Shown piece after piece: positions 42,624 to 53,672 of a DNA stretch of 64,000 nt (position 1 is the stretch's first letter; the number at the start of each line of letters is the position of its first letter). The position numbers and the translations under genes are program-made. The stretch lies in the NCBI GenBank assembly GCA_016713665.1, contig JADJOR010000005.1:186001-250000 (forward strand). Direction: 5' to 3'. This DNA comes from Deltaproteobacteria bacterium. Its GTDB lineage: Bacteria; Myxococcota_A; UBA9160; UBA4427. The notes under the pieces are model-generated. The model searched no databases, was not told the origin of the DNA, and worked only from the letters and a program-made list of their open reading frames with translations.

Positions 42624-44918
42624 TTGCTGCTCGCCCGCTTCGATCAACCCCTGCTCGATCTCCCGCGCGAGGAACGCGTCCGCCTGCTCGGGGGCAAGGG
42701 CGACGGGCTCATGCGGATGGCGGGCGAGCTCGCCCTGCCGGTCCCGCCCGGCTTCATCCTGACGACCCGCGCCTGCGCGCTCTACCTCGAGCGGGGCTGG
42801 AGCGACGAGCTCGAGGCGAGGCTGCGGGAAGGCATGGCCTGGCTCGAGCAGGCGACCGGGCGCCGATTCGGCGCGCGCACGGGCGTGAGCGAGCGAGCGT
42901 TCGAAGGCACCTCAACCGGTGCGGGCGCTGGACCCACTCCGCTGCTCGTCAGCGTCCGCTCCGGCGCCCCCGTCTCGATGCCGGGCATGCTCGACACGCT
43001 CCTCAATGTCGGTCTCGACGAGCAGACGACCGCCGCCTTCGCCCGGGAGAGCCCGGGGCTCGCCCAGGCCTGCCGCGCACGTCTCGACGCCTCGTTCCGC
43101 GAGCTCGTCGGAAGCCCGCCGCCGGCCGAGGTCTGGGGCCAGCTGCGCAGCGCGGTCGAAGCCGTCTTCCGCTCGGCGCGCTCGCCCCGCGCCCTCGCCT
43201 ATCGCCGCCGCGAGGGACTTCCGGGCGACGCACTGACCGCCGTGAACGTCCAGACGATGGTCTTCGGCAACCACGACGCACGCTCCGCGACCGGCGTCTT
43301 CTTCACCCGCGATCCCTCGACCGGCGAAGCGCGCCCCTTCGGCGACGTCCTCTTCGAGGCCCAGGGCGAGGACGTCGTCTCGGGTCGCCACGCGACGCTC
43401 CCCTACGACGCCCTCGCGAGCCGACTGCCCGAGGTCGCCCGCGCCCTCGACGAGCTCGGACGCCGGCTCGAACGCGCCTATCGCGACCTGTGCGAGATCG
43501 AGTTCACGATCGAGAGCGGGCGACTCTGGCTGCTCCAGGTCCGCGTCGGCAAGCGCAGCCCGCGCGCGGCGCTGCGCATCGCGAGCGAGCTCGCCCTCGA
43601 CCCCGCGTTCCCGCTCGAGCGGGCAGAGGCCGTCGCACGGGTCGCGAAGCTGCTCGCGCCGCCGCCGGTCGAGACCCGATTGCGCGCGCCGATGGGCGCG
43701 GCCTCGGCACCCGCGCCCATCGCGCGCGGGCTCGGCGCGAGCCCGGGCATCGCGAGCGGCGAGATCGCAACGACCGTCGCGGGGGCCGTCGCCCGGGCCG
43801 GCGAAGGCCACGCCGTCGTGCTCGTCCGGCCCGAGACCTCGCCCGAGGACGTCGAGGGCATGGGCGTCGCGGCGGGCCTGTTGACGGCGCGGGGTGGCCT
43901 CGCGAGCCACGCCGCCGTCGTCGCCCGCGGCTGGGGCATCCCCGCCGTCGTCGGTCTCGAGGCCCTCGCGATCGACGACGAAGGCATCACGATCGCGGGC
44001 CACCGCCTCGCCGTCGGAAGCGCGGTCACGATCGACGGCAGCGCGGGCGCGGTCTTCGCGGGGGCGCTCGAGGTCGAGCGGGAGACGGTGCCCGAGGCGG
44101 CGCGGCTCCTCGAATGGGCGCGCGAGCTCGGAATTGCGCTCGGCGGGGACGACGATGGCGCGCGAGCGGGCCTCGGCGAGCGCGAGAAAGCGCGCGAAGA
44201 CGCTGCGGAGGCGGGACCGGGATCCAGCGCCGCGCCGTCGCAGTCAGCCGATGCAAGCCCGGGCTCGGTCGCCGTGACGAGTGCGGATGCGATCGACGAG
44301 GCGATCCTCCGCGTCCTCGCGATCAAGGGCAGCGCCACCCGCGACGCGCTCGTCGCGGCCGTCGGCCTCGGCGTCGATCCGGATCAGCTCGCGGCTCGGA
44401 TCGAGCAACAGCTCGCCGCGGGCGACCTCGTCCCCGCGAAGCCCATCGGACTGCGACTCGGCGAGCTCGCGCGCAGCCGCGCGCAGGCGCTGCTCGCGAG
44501 CGATCGCGAGCGTCTCGGCGCCGCCGCCGCCGAGGCCGTACTCGTCTCGTTCCAGGCTCTCGACGCACGCATGAAGGAGGCGGTCACCGACTGGCAGCTG
44601 CGCCTCGACGGCGCCGAGCGCGTCCCCAACGACCACACGGATGCGCGCTGGGACGCGAGCGTCCTCGAGCGGCTCCGCGAGCTCGTCGCCGACGCAGAGC
44701 GTTGGCTCGCCGACCCCGCGACCCGGCTGCCGCGCCTACGCTGTTATGCAGAGCGGCTCGGCCGCGCCCTCGCCGCCGCTCTCGCCGGCGACGCCCGCTT
44801 CATCGCCTCGCCCCGGGTCGACTCGCTCCACGGCGTCTGGTTCGAGCTCCACGAGGACCTGATCCGGCTGGCGGGCAGCGATCGGGCGAAGGAGCTCGCG
44901 GCGGGGAGGGCGGGATGA
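42624..44918 (+). CDS. PPDK-like ATP-grasp and phosphohistidine protein
   Basis: A 764-residue protein starting at TTG 42624 (GAGG upstream). It has an N-terminal PPDK-type ATP-binding domain (LLGGKGDGL, ALPVPPGFILT, SVRSGAPVSMPGMLDT, IEFTIESGRLWLLQVR) and a swivel domain with TARGGLASHAAVVARGWGIPAVVG (H429). After a Ser/Ala/Pro-rich linker comes a unique C-terminal helical region with a winged-helix-like start (IDEAILRVLAIKGSATRDALV). The PEP-binding barrel of true PPDK is missing. It may phosphorylate its histidine from ATP and pass phosphate to a small molecule or to the proteins at 39804 and 46623. It overlaps the GFA gene by ATGA. Confidence 0.85.
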   Translation: MLLARFDQPLLDLPREERVRLLGGKGDGLMRMAGELALPVPPGFILTTRACALYLERGWSDELEARLREGMAWLEQATGRRFGARTGVSERAFEGTSTGAGAGPTPLLVSVRSGAPVSMPGMLDTLLNVGLDEQTTAAFARESPGLAQACRARLDASFRELVGSPPPAEVWGQLRSAVEAVFRSARSPRALAYRRREGLPGDALTAVNVQTMVFGNHDARSATGVFFTRDPSTGEARPFGDVLFEAQGEDVVSGRHATLPYDALASRLPEVARALDELGRRLERAYRDLCEIEFTIESGRLWLLQVRVGKRSPRAALRIASELALDPAFPLERAEAVARVAKLLAPPPVETRLRAPMGAASAPAPIARGLGASPGIASGEIATTVAGAVARAGEGHAVVLVRPETSPEDVEGMGVAAGLLTARGGLASHAAVVARGWGIPAVVGLEALAIDDEGITIAGHRLAVGSAVTIDGSAGAVFAGALEVERETVPEAARLLEWARELGIALGGDDDGARAGLGEREKAREDAAEAGPGSSAAPSQSADASPGSVAVTSADAIDEAILRVLAIKGSATRDALVAAVGLGVDPDQLAARIEQQLAAGDLVPAKPIGLRLGELARSRAQALLASDRERLGAAAAEAVLVSFQALDARMKEAVTDWQLRLDGAERVPNDHTDARWDASVLERLRELVADAERWLADPATRLPRLRCYAERLGRALAAALAGDARFIASPRVDSLHGVWFELHEDLIRLAGSDRAKELAAGRAG

Positions 44919-45342
44919 CGCTCGTCCTTCGACCGACCCATCCGGCCTCCTGCCATTGCGGGCAGATCCGATTCGAAGTCGAACTCCCGCAAGGGCTCGT
45001 CGAGCCTCGCCACTGCAACTGCTCGATGTGTCGCCGCCGAGGCGCCATCGTCGCCACCGCGCGGATCGATCAGCTCCGGATCCTGGAAGGCGCCGAACGA
45101 ATCGCGGTCTACCAGTTCAACACGTATACGGCGAAGCATCATTTCTGTCCGCGCTGCGGCATCTACACGCACCATCAACGACGCTCCCACCCCGATCTCT
45201 CAGCTTCAACGTCGGATGCCTCGACGGCGTCGACCCGTTCGAGATCGAGGTGGTGACGGTCCTCGACGGCGTGATCCACCCGCGAGACGACCCGCACGGC
45301 GGCCGGCCCCTCTCGACGCGGCGCCGTCATCCCGCCGATTGA
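44915..45342 (+). pseudogene. GFA-family zinc protein, frameshifted
   Basis: The ATG at 44915 overlaps the PPDK-like stop (ATGA). The frame encodes a glutathione-dependent formaldehyde-activating (GFA) fold: CHCGQIRFEV, HCNCSMCRRRG, and FCPRCGIYTHHQRR, giving all zinc cysteines. After about 45185 the sequence expected for the family (FNVGCLDGVDPFEIEVVTVLDG) continues in another frame up to the stop at 45342, while the initial frame runs into low-complexity Ser/Thr and ends at 45256. One base seems to be missing near 45185-45205. It may be a real lesion or a sequencing indel. Confidence 0.8.
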
Positions 45343-45426
45343 CGAACGGGCCGCGCACGAGCCCGTTCGGTACACAGGGGATATCGGGCCGAATGATCCT
45401 GCAGGCCACGCTTGCAGTCCGCGCAA

Positions 45427-46626
45427 TCACCCGCTCGTCGACGTAGCTCCCGCGACCTTCACCACCCGCGCCTCGATCCCCTCCGGCCGCTCCTCCGGCA
45501 GCAGGTATCGCACGAACACGACGCCCTCCCGCTCGCCGGCCGTATCGAGCCAGTTCGGGACACCGGGATCCCTCGCGGCGACGACGATCCGGAAGCGCCC
45601 GTCCGCCTCGAGCCGGGTCTGGCGACGACTCAGCGAGGCCCGCGTCCCCGGCCGACCGAGGCTCTGGAGATGGCGATTCCAGACGACGAGGTTCGCGAAG
45701 CGACAGCGCGGGAAGCGGCCCTCGAGGACGAGGGCCTCGTCCTCGGCGAGCGCGAACGGAGCCCAGAGGTTCGACTGATCGACGGGCCCCTGACCGGCCT
45801 CGCCGGACCAGCCGGACGGAGGCCCGAAGCGATTGGGCTCGCGCGACGCGAAGTCGATCGCGGGGCCGTTCTTCCCGTAGTCGAGGGAGAGTCCGCGCAC
45901 GAAGTGCCCGACCCGGCGGATGCCGCGGGCGACGGCTGCATCGTCCCGGGCCCAGGGCGCGTCGAGCTGGTCGTGCGCGCCGAACGCGACCTTCGGATCG
46001 CTCGACGCGATCGGATCCCCCGACCCGATCGGTACGATCGACTCGATCTCGATCGGGATCGCGAGGCGCCGGTCGACGGGCTCGCTCTCCTCGAAATAAT
46101 GTCGCGTGACGATCGAGCAGGCGTCGGGAGCGAGCGGAAGCCAGGGCCGTCCGCGCGCATCCGCCGGATCGCAGCTCGCGACGAGCTCGTAGCTGCCGTC
46201 CGGCGCGAGCCCGAAGCGGGCGTCGTTCAGGCTCGCGACGACGCGACCGGGCGGATAGCGCTCGTCGAGGGAGCCGCCGCCTTCGACGGTGTACGAGGTG
46301 TAGACGGCGCCCTGCGTATGCGATCGGATGCGCCAGGCGCGGGTCGGGTCGATCGTCGTCGACTGGTAGATCGCGTCGGGGTTGTCGCCGTAGAAGCGGC
46401 GGCCCGCGCTCATCGTCGGACGGAATGCGGGCCGCTGCGGATCGGCTTCGAGGGCGAGATCGAGGCCGCCGCCAAATAGATGAAGCAGGAAGCGGAGACC
46501 GGTCGCGACGTCCGCCGGCTCGCGAACCCCGCGCTCGGCGGCGAGATGCTTCCGGTCGATCTCGGCGAGGGTCGCGAGCAGCTCGTGGAATGCCTTCCGA
46601 CTCTCCGGTTCGTCACCCGCGCTCAC
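45427..46626 (-). CDS. DUF1214-domain protein
   Basis: This 399-residue protein starts at GTG 46626, which overlaps the stop of the upstream swivel-domain gene (GTGA, 46623-46626), so translation is probably coupled. The C-terminal half shows the DUF1214 pattern: LSLDYG, FPRCRFANLVVWNRHLQSL, then RIVVAARDPGVPNWLDTAG. No signal peptide. It is related to the partial gene at 1-557. Tight coupling to a PEP-swivel protein suggests that the two act in one pathway. The reaction is unknown. Confidence 0.85.
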   Translation of the reverse strand: MSAGDEPESRKAFHELLATLAEIDRKHLAAERGVREPADVATGLRFLLHLFGGGLDLALEADPQRPAFRPTMSAGRRFYGDNPDAIYQSTTIDPTRAWRIRSHTQGAVYTSYTVEGGGSLDERYPPGRVVASLNDARFGLAPDGSYELVASCDPADARGRPWLPLAPDACSIVTRHYFEESEPVDRRLAIPIEIESIVPIGSGDPIASSDPKVAFGAHDQLDAPWARDDAAVARGIRRVGHFVRGLSLDYGKNGPAIDFASREPNRFGPPSGWSGEAGQGPVDQSNLWAPFALAEDEALVLEGRFPRCRFANLVVWNRHLQSLGRPGTRASLSRRQTRLEADGRFRIVVAARDPGVPNWLDTAGEREGVVFVRYLLPEERPEGIEARVVKVAGATSTSG

Positions 46627-48248
46627 GAGATTCGCTCCACGCGGCCCGTTCCGCCGTCGATCCGCACGCGATCCCCCGTCGCGAGCCGTCGCGTCCCGTC
46701 GCCCGTGTTGATGACGCACGGGATGCCGAGCTCGCGGGCGACGATCGCGCCGTGGGAGAGCGGTCCTCCGATGTCGATGACGACGCCGGCGGCGAGCATG
46801 AAGTAGGCGCTCCAGCTCGGATCGGTCGTTCGGCAGACGAGGATCTCGCCGGGGAGGAGCTCGCTGTCCCCGGGCTCATGGACGACCCGCACGACGCCCT
46901 CGACGATGCCGGGACTCGCACCGAGCCCCTCGACCGGACCGGATCCGACCCCACGCGCCGCGGTCGCACCGGCCTGCGCATCCGCGATCGCAAACGGCGT
47001 CGGCATGCCGCGGAACTCGATCGGCAGCTCGAGCGCCGCATAACGTGTTCGCAACGCGCGACGCGAGGCCACGATCTCGCGGGCCCCGTACGGCGGCTCG
47101 AGCAGCTCGTGGCGGGTCAGATAGAAGACGTCCTCGGGCTCGGCGATCCGGCCGGACTCCGCATGCAGGACGCCGATCCGCCGGGCCGCCGCGCGGGCGA
47201 CGTCGAAGGTCTGCTGGAAGGCGGCCTTCGCGACGACGCGCAACGGGATGTAGCGCCGCCCCAGGGCGAGGAGCGCCCGCGCCGCGATCCGCTCGCGCCC
47301 CGAGAGCGCGCCGACGAGATCCCCCGCCGCCCGCTCGCGCGCGGCCGCGCGACCGGCCTCCGCGAGGTCGGGGCGCTTCTCCTCCGCGAGCGTGCGATAG
47401 GGCGCCAGCAGGATCTCGACCGGCTTCGCATCTTCGCGCCACGAATGATTCGAGAGCTCGCCGTCGGCCGGCCCGCGAAAGCCGTGGCGCATCAGGAACG
47501 TCTCGAGCGGAAGCCGTCCGTGGGCCACCGCCCAGAGATCGGCCGAGGTGCGCACCTCCTCCATCTCGCCGAAGCCGCCGAGGAGCTCGTTCGCGCGCTC
47601 GGCCTGACCGACGCGGGCCGCGAGCCGCTGGAGACGCCCGAACAGGATCGTCGCGATCGTCGACGCGACGATCTGCGCGGCGACCTCGTCGGAGAAGCGC
47701 GGGAGCGCGTGGGCGAAGCGGTGGTGGGCGCGCAGGAGATCGGCGCTCGGCAGCTCCGCGAGCGACGCCTCCCAGGCCCGGCGGCTGCGCTCGCGCATCC
47801 GCTGCAATCGCCCGGGAAGCCGCAGCGCCGCGATCGGCAGGCGGAACGAGGCGCTGGTCTTGCGCGTCCGCGATGCGACCTCGCGCGGATCGCCGCTCGT
47901 CGACGAGAAGAAGCTCGCCTCGGCGTCGTCGGTCGCGGCGAAGGGCAGCGCGTCGAGGGCCCGGCGGAAGGCCGACACGTTCGTCGCCCCGCGGCCGTAG
48001 AAGAGCGCCGTGAACTGGTCGTCGATCCGCGTCGGGATCGCGAGCTCTTCGGGCGGGAGCAGACCCATCTCACAGTAGGCGAGCCGGAATCCCTGCTCCC
48101 CGCCCTCGTCCCAGAACGACCAGGAGAGCGGCGTCTGGACGCCGACGATCGACTCCGCCGTGTTGACCCGCGACCAGTCGACGTCGGGGCCACAGTGCTG
48201 GTGCAGCACGTTCGGGGTGTCGCTCGCGCTCGTCTCGGGATTCGCCAA
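46623..48248 (-). CDS. PEP-utilizing swivel-domain protein 2
   Basis: A 541-residue paralogue of the protein at 39804. It starts at TTG 48248, preceded by GAAGGAG. The N-terminus has NVLHQHCGPDVDWSRVN and GVQTPLSWSFWDEGGE. The C-terminal swivel domain has IGGPLSHGAIVARELGIPCVI (H499). The ATP-grasp and PEP-barrel domains are absent. It is coupled to the DUF1214 gene by a GTGA overlap. Without the low-complexity inserts it probably shows the basic architecture of the family. The start region is divergent from the VOC gene at 48360. Confidence 0.85.
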   Translation of the reverse strand: MANPETSASDTPNVLHQHCGPDVDWSRVNTAESIVGVQTPLSWSFWDEGGEQGFRLAYCEMGLLPPEELAIPTRIDDQFTALFYGRGATNVSAFRRALDALPFAATDDAEASFFSSTSGDPREVASRTRKTSASFRLPIAALRLPGRLQRMRERSRRAWEASLAELPSADLLRAHHRFAHALPRFSDEVAAQIVASTIATILFGRLQRLAARVGQAERANELLGGFGEMEEVRTSADLWAVAHGRLPLETFLMRHGFRGPADGELSNHSWREDAKPVEILLAPYRTLAEEKRPDLAEAGRAAARERAAGDLVGALSGRERIAARALLALGRRYIPLRVVAKAAFQQTFDVARAAARRIGVLHAESGRIAEPEDVFYLTRHELLEPPYGAREIVASRRALRTRYAALELPIEFRGMPTPFAIADAQAGATAARGVGSGPVEGLGASPGIVEGVVRVVHEPGDSELLPGEILVCRTTDPSWSAYFMLAAGVVIDIGGPLSHGAIVARELGIPCVINTGDGTRRLATGDRVRIDGGTGRVERIS

Positions 48249-48359
48249 TCGAGTGCTCCTTCGGGTCGCGGACGCGGGTTCGCGCGGCACGGTGGTGTGC
48301 CATTCTCTCGAATCGAGGGCGGCGGGGCCATCCCGATCGCTCGCCCGGGAGTCTTTCAG

Positions 48360-48908
48360 ATGATCGAGATCGGAAAGGGCTTCGGCCCCGTCGTGCAGGT
48401 CGCCTACCTCGTCCCCGACATCGACGCCGCGATGGAGCACTGGCTTCGCCACGCGGGGCTCGGGCCGTGGACCAACTTCCGCAACATCGAGCTCCCGACG
48501 TCCTTCGACGGCCGCGACTTCACGCTCCGGATCCACGAAGCCCTCGCCTATCAGGGCAACCTCCAGATCCAGCTCGTGCAGTCGCTGAACGCCCCGGACG
48601 TTCCGACGCCCTACAGCGACTGGATCCGGGCCGGCCGCTACGGCGTCCACCACGTCGCCTACTTCACCGAGAACGTCGAGGCCGACGTCGAGCGCGCTCG
48701 CAAGCAGGGCTTCGAGCGCATCTGCGCGATGAAGGACAAGGGCGGCTTCCGCTACTTCTATCTCCAGTCGAAGGCCATGCCCGAGGTCTGGATCGAGTTC
48801 CTCGAGTCCTACCCGATGCTGCGCGAGATCTTCGCGAGCGGGATCGCCGACGCGGCGCGCTGGGACGGCAAGGATCCGATCCGACGGATCGAGTACAAGG
48901 ACCTCTGA
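48360..48908 (+). CDS. VOC-superfamily (glyoxalase-like) protein
   Basis: This 182-residue protein contains two vicinal-oxygen-chelate beta-alpha-beta modules: VVQVAYLVPDIDAAMEHW in the first, VHHVAYFTENVEADVERARKQGFE and VWIEFLES in the second. His and Glu residues are placed to bind a metal. It resembles methylmalonyl-CoA epimerase/dioxygenase-type members, but the substrate is unknown. It is divergent from the swivel-domain gene and convergent with gpmI. Confidence 0.88.
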   Translation: MIEIGKGFGPVVQVAYLVPDIDAAMEHWLRHAGLGPWTNFRNIELPTSFDGRDFTLRIHEALAYQGNLQIQLVQSLNAPDVPTPYSDWIRAGRYGVHHVAYFTENVEADVERARKQGFERICAMKDKGGFRYFYLQSKAMPEVWIEFLESYPMLREIFASGIADAARWDGKDPIRRIEYKDL

Positions 48909-48966
48909 GCCCGCGCGCCCGGAGCCCCGCGGCGCATCCGCCCGTGCGCGACTCCGCGACCGGCGC

Positions 48967-50643
<1,677 letters not shown>

Positions 50644-50676
50644 CGATCCACCCTTCTCCGCGTGCGCTCGCGGCCG

Positions 50677-52614
50677 ATGATAGACTCGGCGCTCCGATCC
50701 GCCCAAGAAGGCTCGCAGTCCGTGACCGGCCAACTCTCCGTCTTGCTGCTCGCTTGCCTCATCGCCACGGGCTGTCTCATCGAGCGCAGCCCCGCATCGG
50801 CGCCCCATTCCCGCACGTCCGTCGCGAACGTGGCCTCGGCCGCGCTCCCCGCGGCCCCTACCCCCGAAGACGAGCCGATGACCGTGCCGGGGACCGCGAA
50901 GCCGTCGACGGCCGGGTCGAAGGCGAAGTCGGAGCCCGAGTCGGAGCCGGCGCAGGGGGAGTCGAAGTCGGGCTCGAAGACCCAGCCGGGCTCGAAGACC
51001 GGCGAGGCGGCGACGAACGACGGGGGCGAGTCGAAAGGCGGCGATGCCGAGAGCGAGGGCGACGAGGCCAGCAAGGACGGCGACAAGACGGACGACGAGA
51101 AGAAGGAAGAAGACAAGCCCCCGCCGCGGATCGTCCTCGACACGGAGTACGACGATCGCCGGGTCGGCGACGAGCAGACCGAGGCCGTGCGAGCGGAGAT
51201 GGGGATCGTCGAAGACCCCGAGCTCAATCGTTATGTCCAGAGCATCGCAAAGCGGCTGCTGCGCTACGCGCCGCCGCGACCCTTCGAGTACGAGTTCGGC
51301 ATCGTGGACCAGGTCGTCCCCAACGCCTTCGCGCTCCCCGGCGGCAAGATCTACGTCTCGCGCGGACTGCTCGCCCTCGTCGGCTCCGAGGACGAGCTCG
51401 CCGGCGTCCTCGGCCACGAGATCACCCACGCCGCCGAGCGCCACGCCGCGGCGCGCCTCGAGATCTCGAGGCGCATCAATCCCCTCGTGATCGGCTGGAT
51501 GCGGGCGGCCCAGATCGCCGCCTATGGCCGCGACCAGGAGCGGGACGCGGATCGCGGGGGCCAGATCCTCTGCGCCAAGGCGGGCTACGACCCGGGCGGC
51601 ATCGCGACCTTCCTGCGCAAGCTCGACGCCCTCGAGCGCTACGAGATCGGCTGGTCGCGGCTGCCCTTCTTCCTCGCGACCCACCCGACGAGCCCCGAGC
51701 GCTCGGCGCTGGCCTCCGATCGGGCGAGCAGCCTCGAGTGGCGGCGGGAGGCGGGAATCGCCGACGGACGGCCCTTCGGCTTCCTGAGCGTGGTCGATGG
51801 GCTCGTATTAGGCGAGGACCCGGCCGGCGGACTCTTCGAGGGTCCGCTCTTCGTCCATCCCGAGATGCGTTTTTCGATCCGCTTTCCGGAGGGCTGGGAG
51901 ACGGCGAATACCCAGCAGGCCGTCGCCGCGATCTCGCCGGCGGGCGACGCGCAGGCGACGCTTTCCTTCGCGGGGACGGGCGAAGACGTGAACAAGGTCG
52001 TCGACGAGTTCTTGGAGAAGGAGGCCGAGTCGCTGCGCGCGCGCGTCGGGTATCGACGCGAGATCATGCTGGGCAAGCTCCCGGCGGTCCGACTCGAGGG
52101 CCGCGGAACGGAGCAGGTCATGACGCAGGTCGGCCCGCAGGACATCGCCGTCTACATGCAGATGACCTTCGTGGCCCACGAAGGCGCCGTCTACCGGCTC
52201 GCGCTGACCAGCATGACCGGCTCCGCCCTGAAGTACCGCGGCCGCGCGACTGCTTTCGCGATGAGCTTTCGTCCCCTCGACGAAGCGGGGGCACATTCGC
52301 TCGAGGTCACGCGCCTGCGGATCGCGCGGGCGATCGAGAACGAGACGCTGCAGGCACTCTCCGAGCGAACCCGCAACGCGCTCGAGCTCGGCTACACCGG
52401 CGTCCTGAACGGCCTCTTCGCCTCGACCGAGCTCGAACGCGGCCGGCCGATCAAGATCGGGATCGCGGAGCCCTACCTGCCGAAGCCGCGCGAGCTGGCG
52501 AAGCCGGACGCGAAGGCGACGCCGGATGCGAACGAGAAGCCGGACGCGAAGGCGAAGCCGAACGCGGCAGAGCGGGACGCGGCGAAGCCGAAGCCTGCGC
52601 GCTCGCCGCGCTGA
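50677..52614 (+). CDS. M48-family metalloprotease lipoprotein
   Basis: This is a 645-residue protein. A signal peptide with lipobox IATGC is followed by a long Lys/Ser/Glu/Gly-rich linker and an M48 domain: NAFALPGGKIYVSRGLL, HEITH (H247-H251), and the third-ligand region RDADRGG. A C-terminal beta-rich half follows (FPEGWETANTQQ..., typical of BepA-like periplasmic quality-control proteases). The start at ATG 50677 has no ribosome site. GTG 50722, behind AAGAAGG, is a good alternative that removes 15 residues. The last 55 codons are Lys/Ala/Pro-rich and overlap the next gene on the other strand. Confidence 0.9.
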   Translation: MIDSALRSAQEGSQSVTGQLSVLLLACLIATGCLIERSPASAPHSRTSVANVASAALPAAPTPEDEPMTVPGTAKPSTAGSKAKSEPESEPAQGESKSGSKTQPGSKTGEAATNDGGESKGGDAESEGDEASKDGDKTDDEKKEEDKPPPRIVLDTEYDDRRVGDEQTEAVRAEMGIVEDPELNRYVQSIAKRLLRYAPPRPFEYEFGIVDQVVPNAFALPGGKIYVSRGLLALVGSEDELAGVLGHEITHAAERHAAARLEISRRINPLVIGWMRAAQIAAYGRDQERDADRGGQILCAKAGYDPGGIATFLRKLDALERYEIGWSRLPFFLATHPTSPERSALASDRASSLEWRREAGIADGRPFGFLSVVDGLVLGEDPAGGLFEGPLFVHPEMRFSIRFPEGWETANTQQAVAAISPAGDAQATLSFAGTGEDVNKVVDEFLEKEAESLRARVGYRREIMLGKLPAVRLEGRGTEQVMTQVGPQDIAVYMQMTFVAHEGAVYRLALTSMTGSALKYRGRATAFAMSFRPLDEAGAHSLEVTRLRIARAIENETLQALSERTRNALELGYTGVLNGLFASTELERGRPIKIGIAEPYLPKPRELAKPDAKATPDANEKPDAKAKPNAAERDAAKPKPARSPR

Positions 52615-53503
52615 GGCGCTCCACGACGCGCACGAGCCTCGGATTCGCCTCGATGATCCGCCGGAATCGCCTTTCACCCAGGACGAGGACCCAGGCCTTG
52701 CCGTTCGCGACGACGTCGAAGGGCGAAGGCGAAGCCTCGAGCAGCGACTGACCGCCGAAGACGTCGCCGATGCCGAGGGTCCCGAGCTCGCGGCCCTTCC
52801 GGCGCTCGATCCGCGCGAACGAGCCCGCGAGCACGACATAGAGGCCATCGGCCGGCCGGCCCTGCTCGACGAGCTTCGTCCCGGCCTTGACCTCGACGAG
52901 CCGGAACTGTCGGGCGACCGCGCCGCGCTCTTCGGGCGCGAACGACGCGAAGAACAGGTGCGTGCGCAGCTGCCGGTCGAGCATGCGCTGTCGCGCCGGA
53001 CGCAGGATGCCCTCGGCGAGAGCCGGTTGACTGCGCATCGCGGGAACCAATGCGGTTCGATCGATCGCGAGGAGCTTCGAGTCGACGAGCGCCGCGACCG
53101 ACGCGTTGCGCGGCTGTCGGGTCACGAGCCCGATCTCACCGACCAGTGCGCCGCGCTCGAGGACCGCGAGCTTTCTTCGCGAGCCGCCCTCGGCGATCGG
53201 GACGACCGCTCCGTCGACGACCACGAAGAGGCTCTTCGACGCGTCGCCCTGACGAAACAGGAGCTTGCCCGCTGCGAGCTCGACGGGTCGCGCCTGCTGG
53301 ATCAGGGCGTGGAGCGTCGCGGGGTCGAGGTCTGTGAAGAGCGGGAGATTCGCGAGCTGCCCGCAGAGCGTCGAGGACTCGGGCCCGAGGCCCTCGCCCG
53401 CGGCGTCGGCGACCGCAGCGACCCGGGACGAAGGCAACGAGACGGCCCGCGCCGCGGCCAGATCACTCAACACGCGGCGCTTTGGAGCTTGGATCGACGT
53501 CAT
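52451..53503 (-). CDS. Protein with two cyclic-nucleotide-binding domains
   Basis: This 350-residue protein starts at ATG 53503 behind GGGGAAG. Two cNMP-binding folds lie in tandem: residues about 55-155 (LPLFTDLDPATLHAL, GKLLFRQGDASKSLFVVVDG, LVGEIGLVTRQPRNASV) and about 185-290 (GTKLVEQGRPADGLYVVLAGS, DVFGGQSLLEASPSPFDVVA). No DNA-binding or enzymatic domain follows. The last 60 residues are Ser/Pro/Ala/Arg repeats antisense to the M48 gene (164-base overlap). It may be a cAMP- or cGMP-responsive adaptor. Confidence 0.88.
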   Translation of the reverse strand: MTSIQAPKRRVLSDLAAARAVSLPSSRVAAVADAAGEGLGPESSTLCGQLANLPLFTDLDPATLHALIQQARPVELAAGKLLFRQGDASKSLFVVVDGAVVPIAEGGSRRKLAVLERGALVGEIGLVTRQPRNASVAALVDSKLLAIDRTALVPAMRSQPALAEGILRPARQRMLDRQLRTHLFFASFAPEERGAVARQFRLVEVKAGTKLVEQGRPADGLYVVLAGSFARIERRKGRELGTLGIGDVFGGQSLLEASPSPFDVVANGKAWVLVLGERRFRRIIEANPRLVRVVERLSAASAQASASPRPALPRSASPSRPASRSHPASPSRPASPARAASAGRAPRSRS

Positions 53504-53590
53504 GGCTTCCCCGTCCATCGGCATCGGGCGGGGAGCGGGCCGGTGATCCGTCTCACCGCAGGACGCGAGCACGGAGCAGCCCTGGCGCTT

Positions 53591-53625
53591 GGTTCGGCTA
53601 GGTTCGGCTCGGCTCGGCTCTGCTC
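53591..53625 (+). repeat. Short GGTTCGGCT-type repeats
   Basis: Imperfect tandem copies of GGTTCGGCT/CGGCT lie in the gap between the cyclic-nucleotide-binding gene (start 53503) and the TetR gene (stop 53673). Other than the repeat, the 169-base gap holds nothing I recognise. Confidence 0.6.
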
Positions 53626-53672
53626 GAGCCGTCCCGTCCGCGCCGGCGCCGGCACTCGACCGGTCGTATCCC

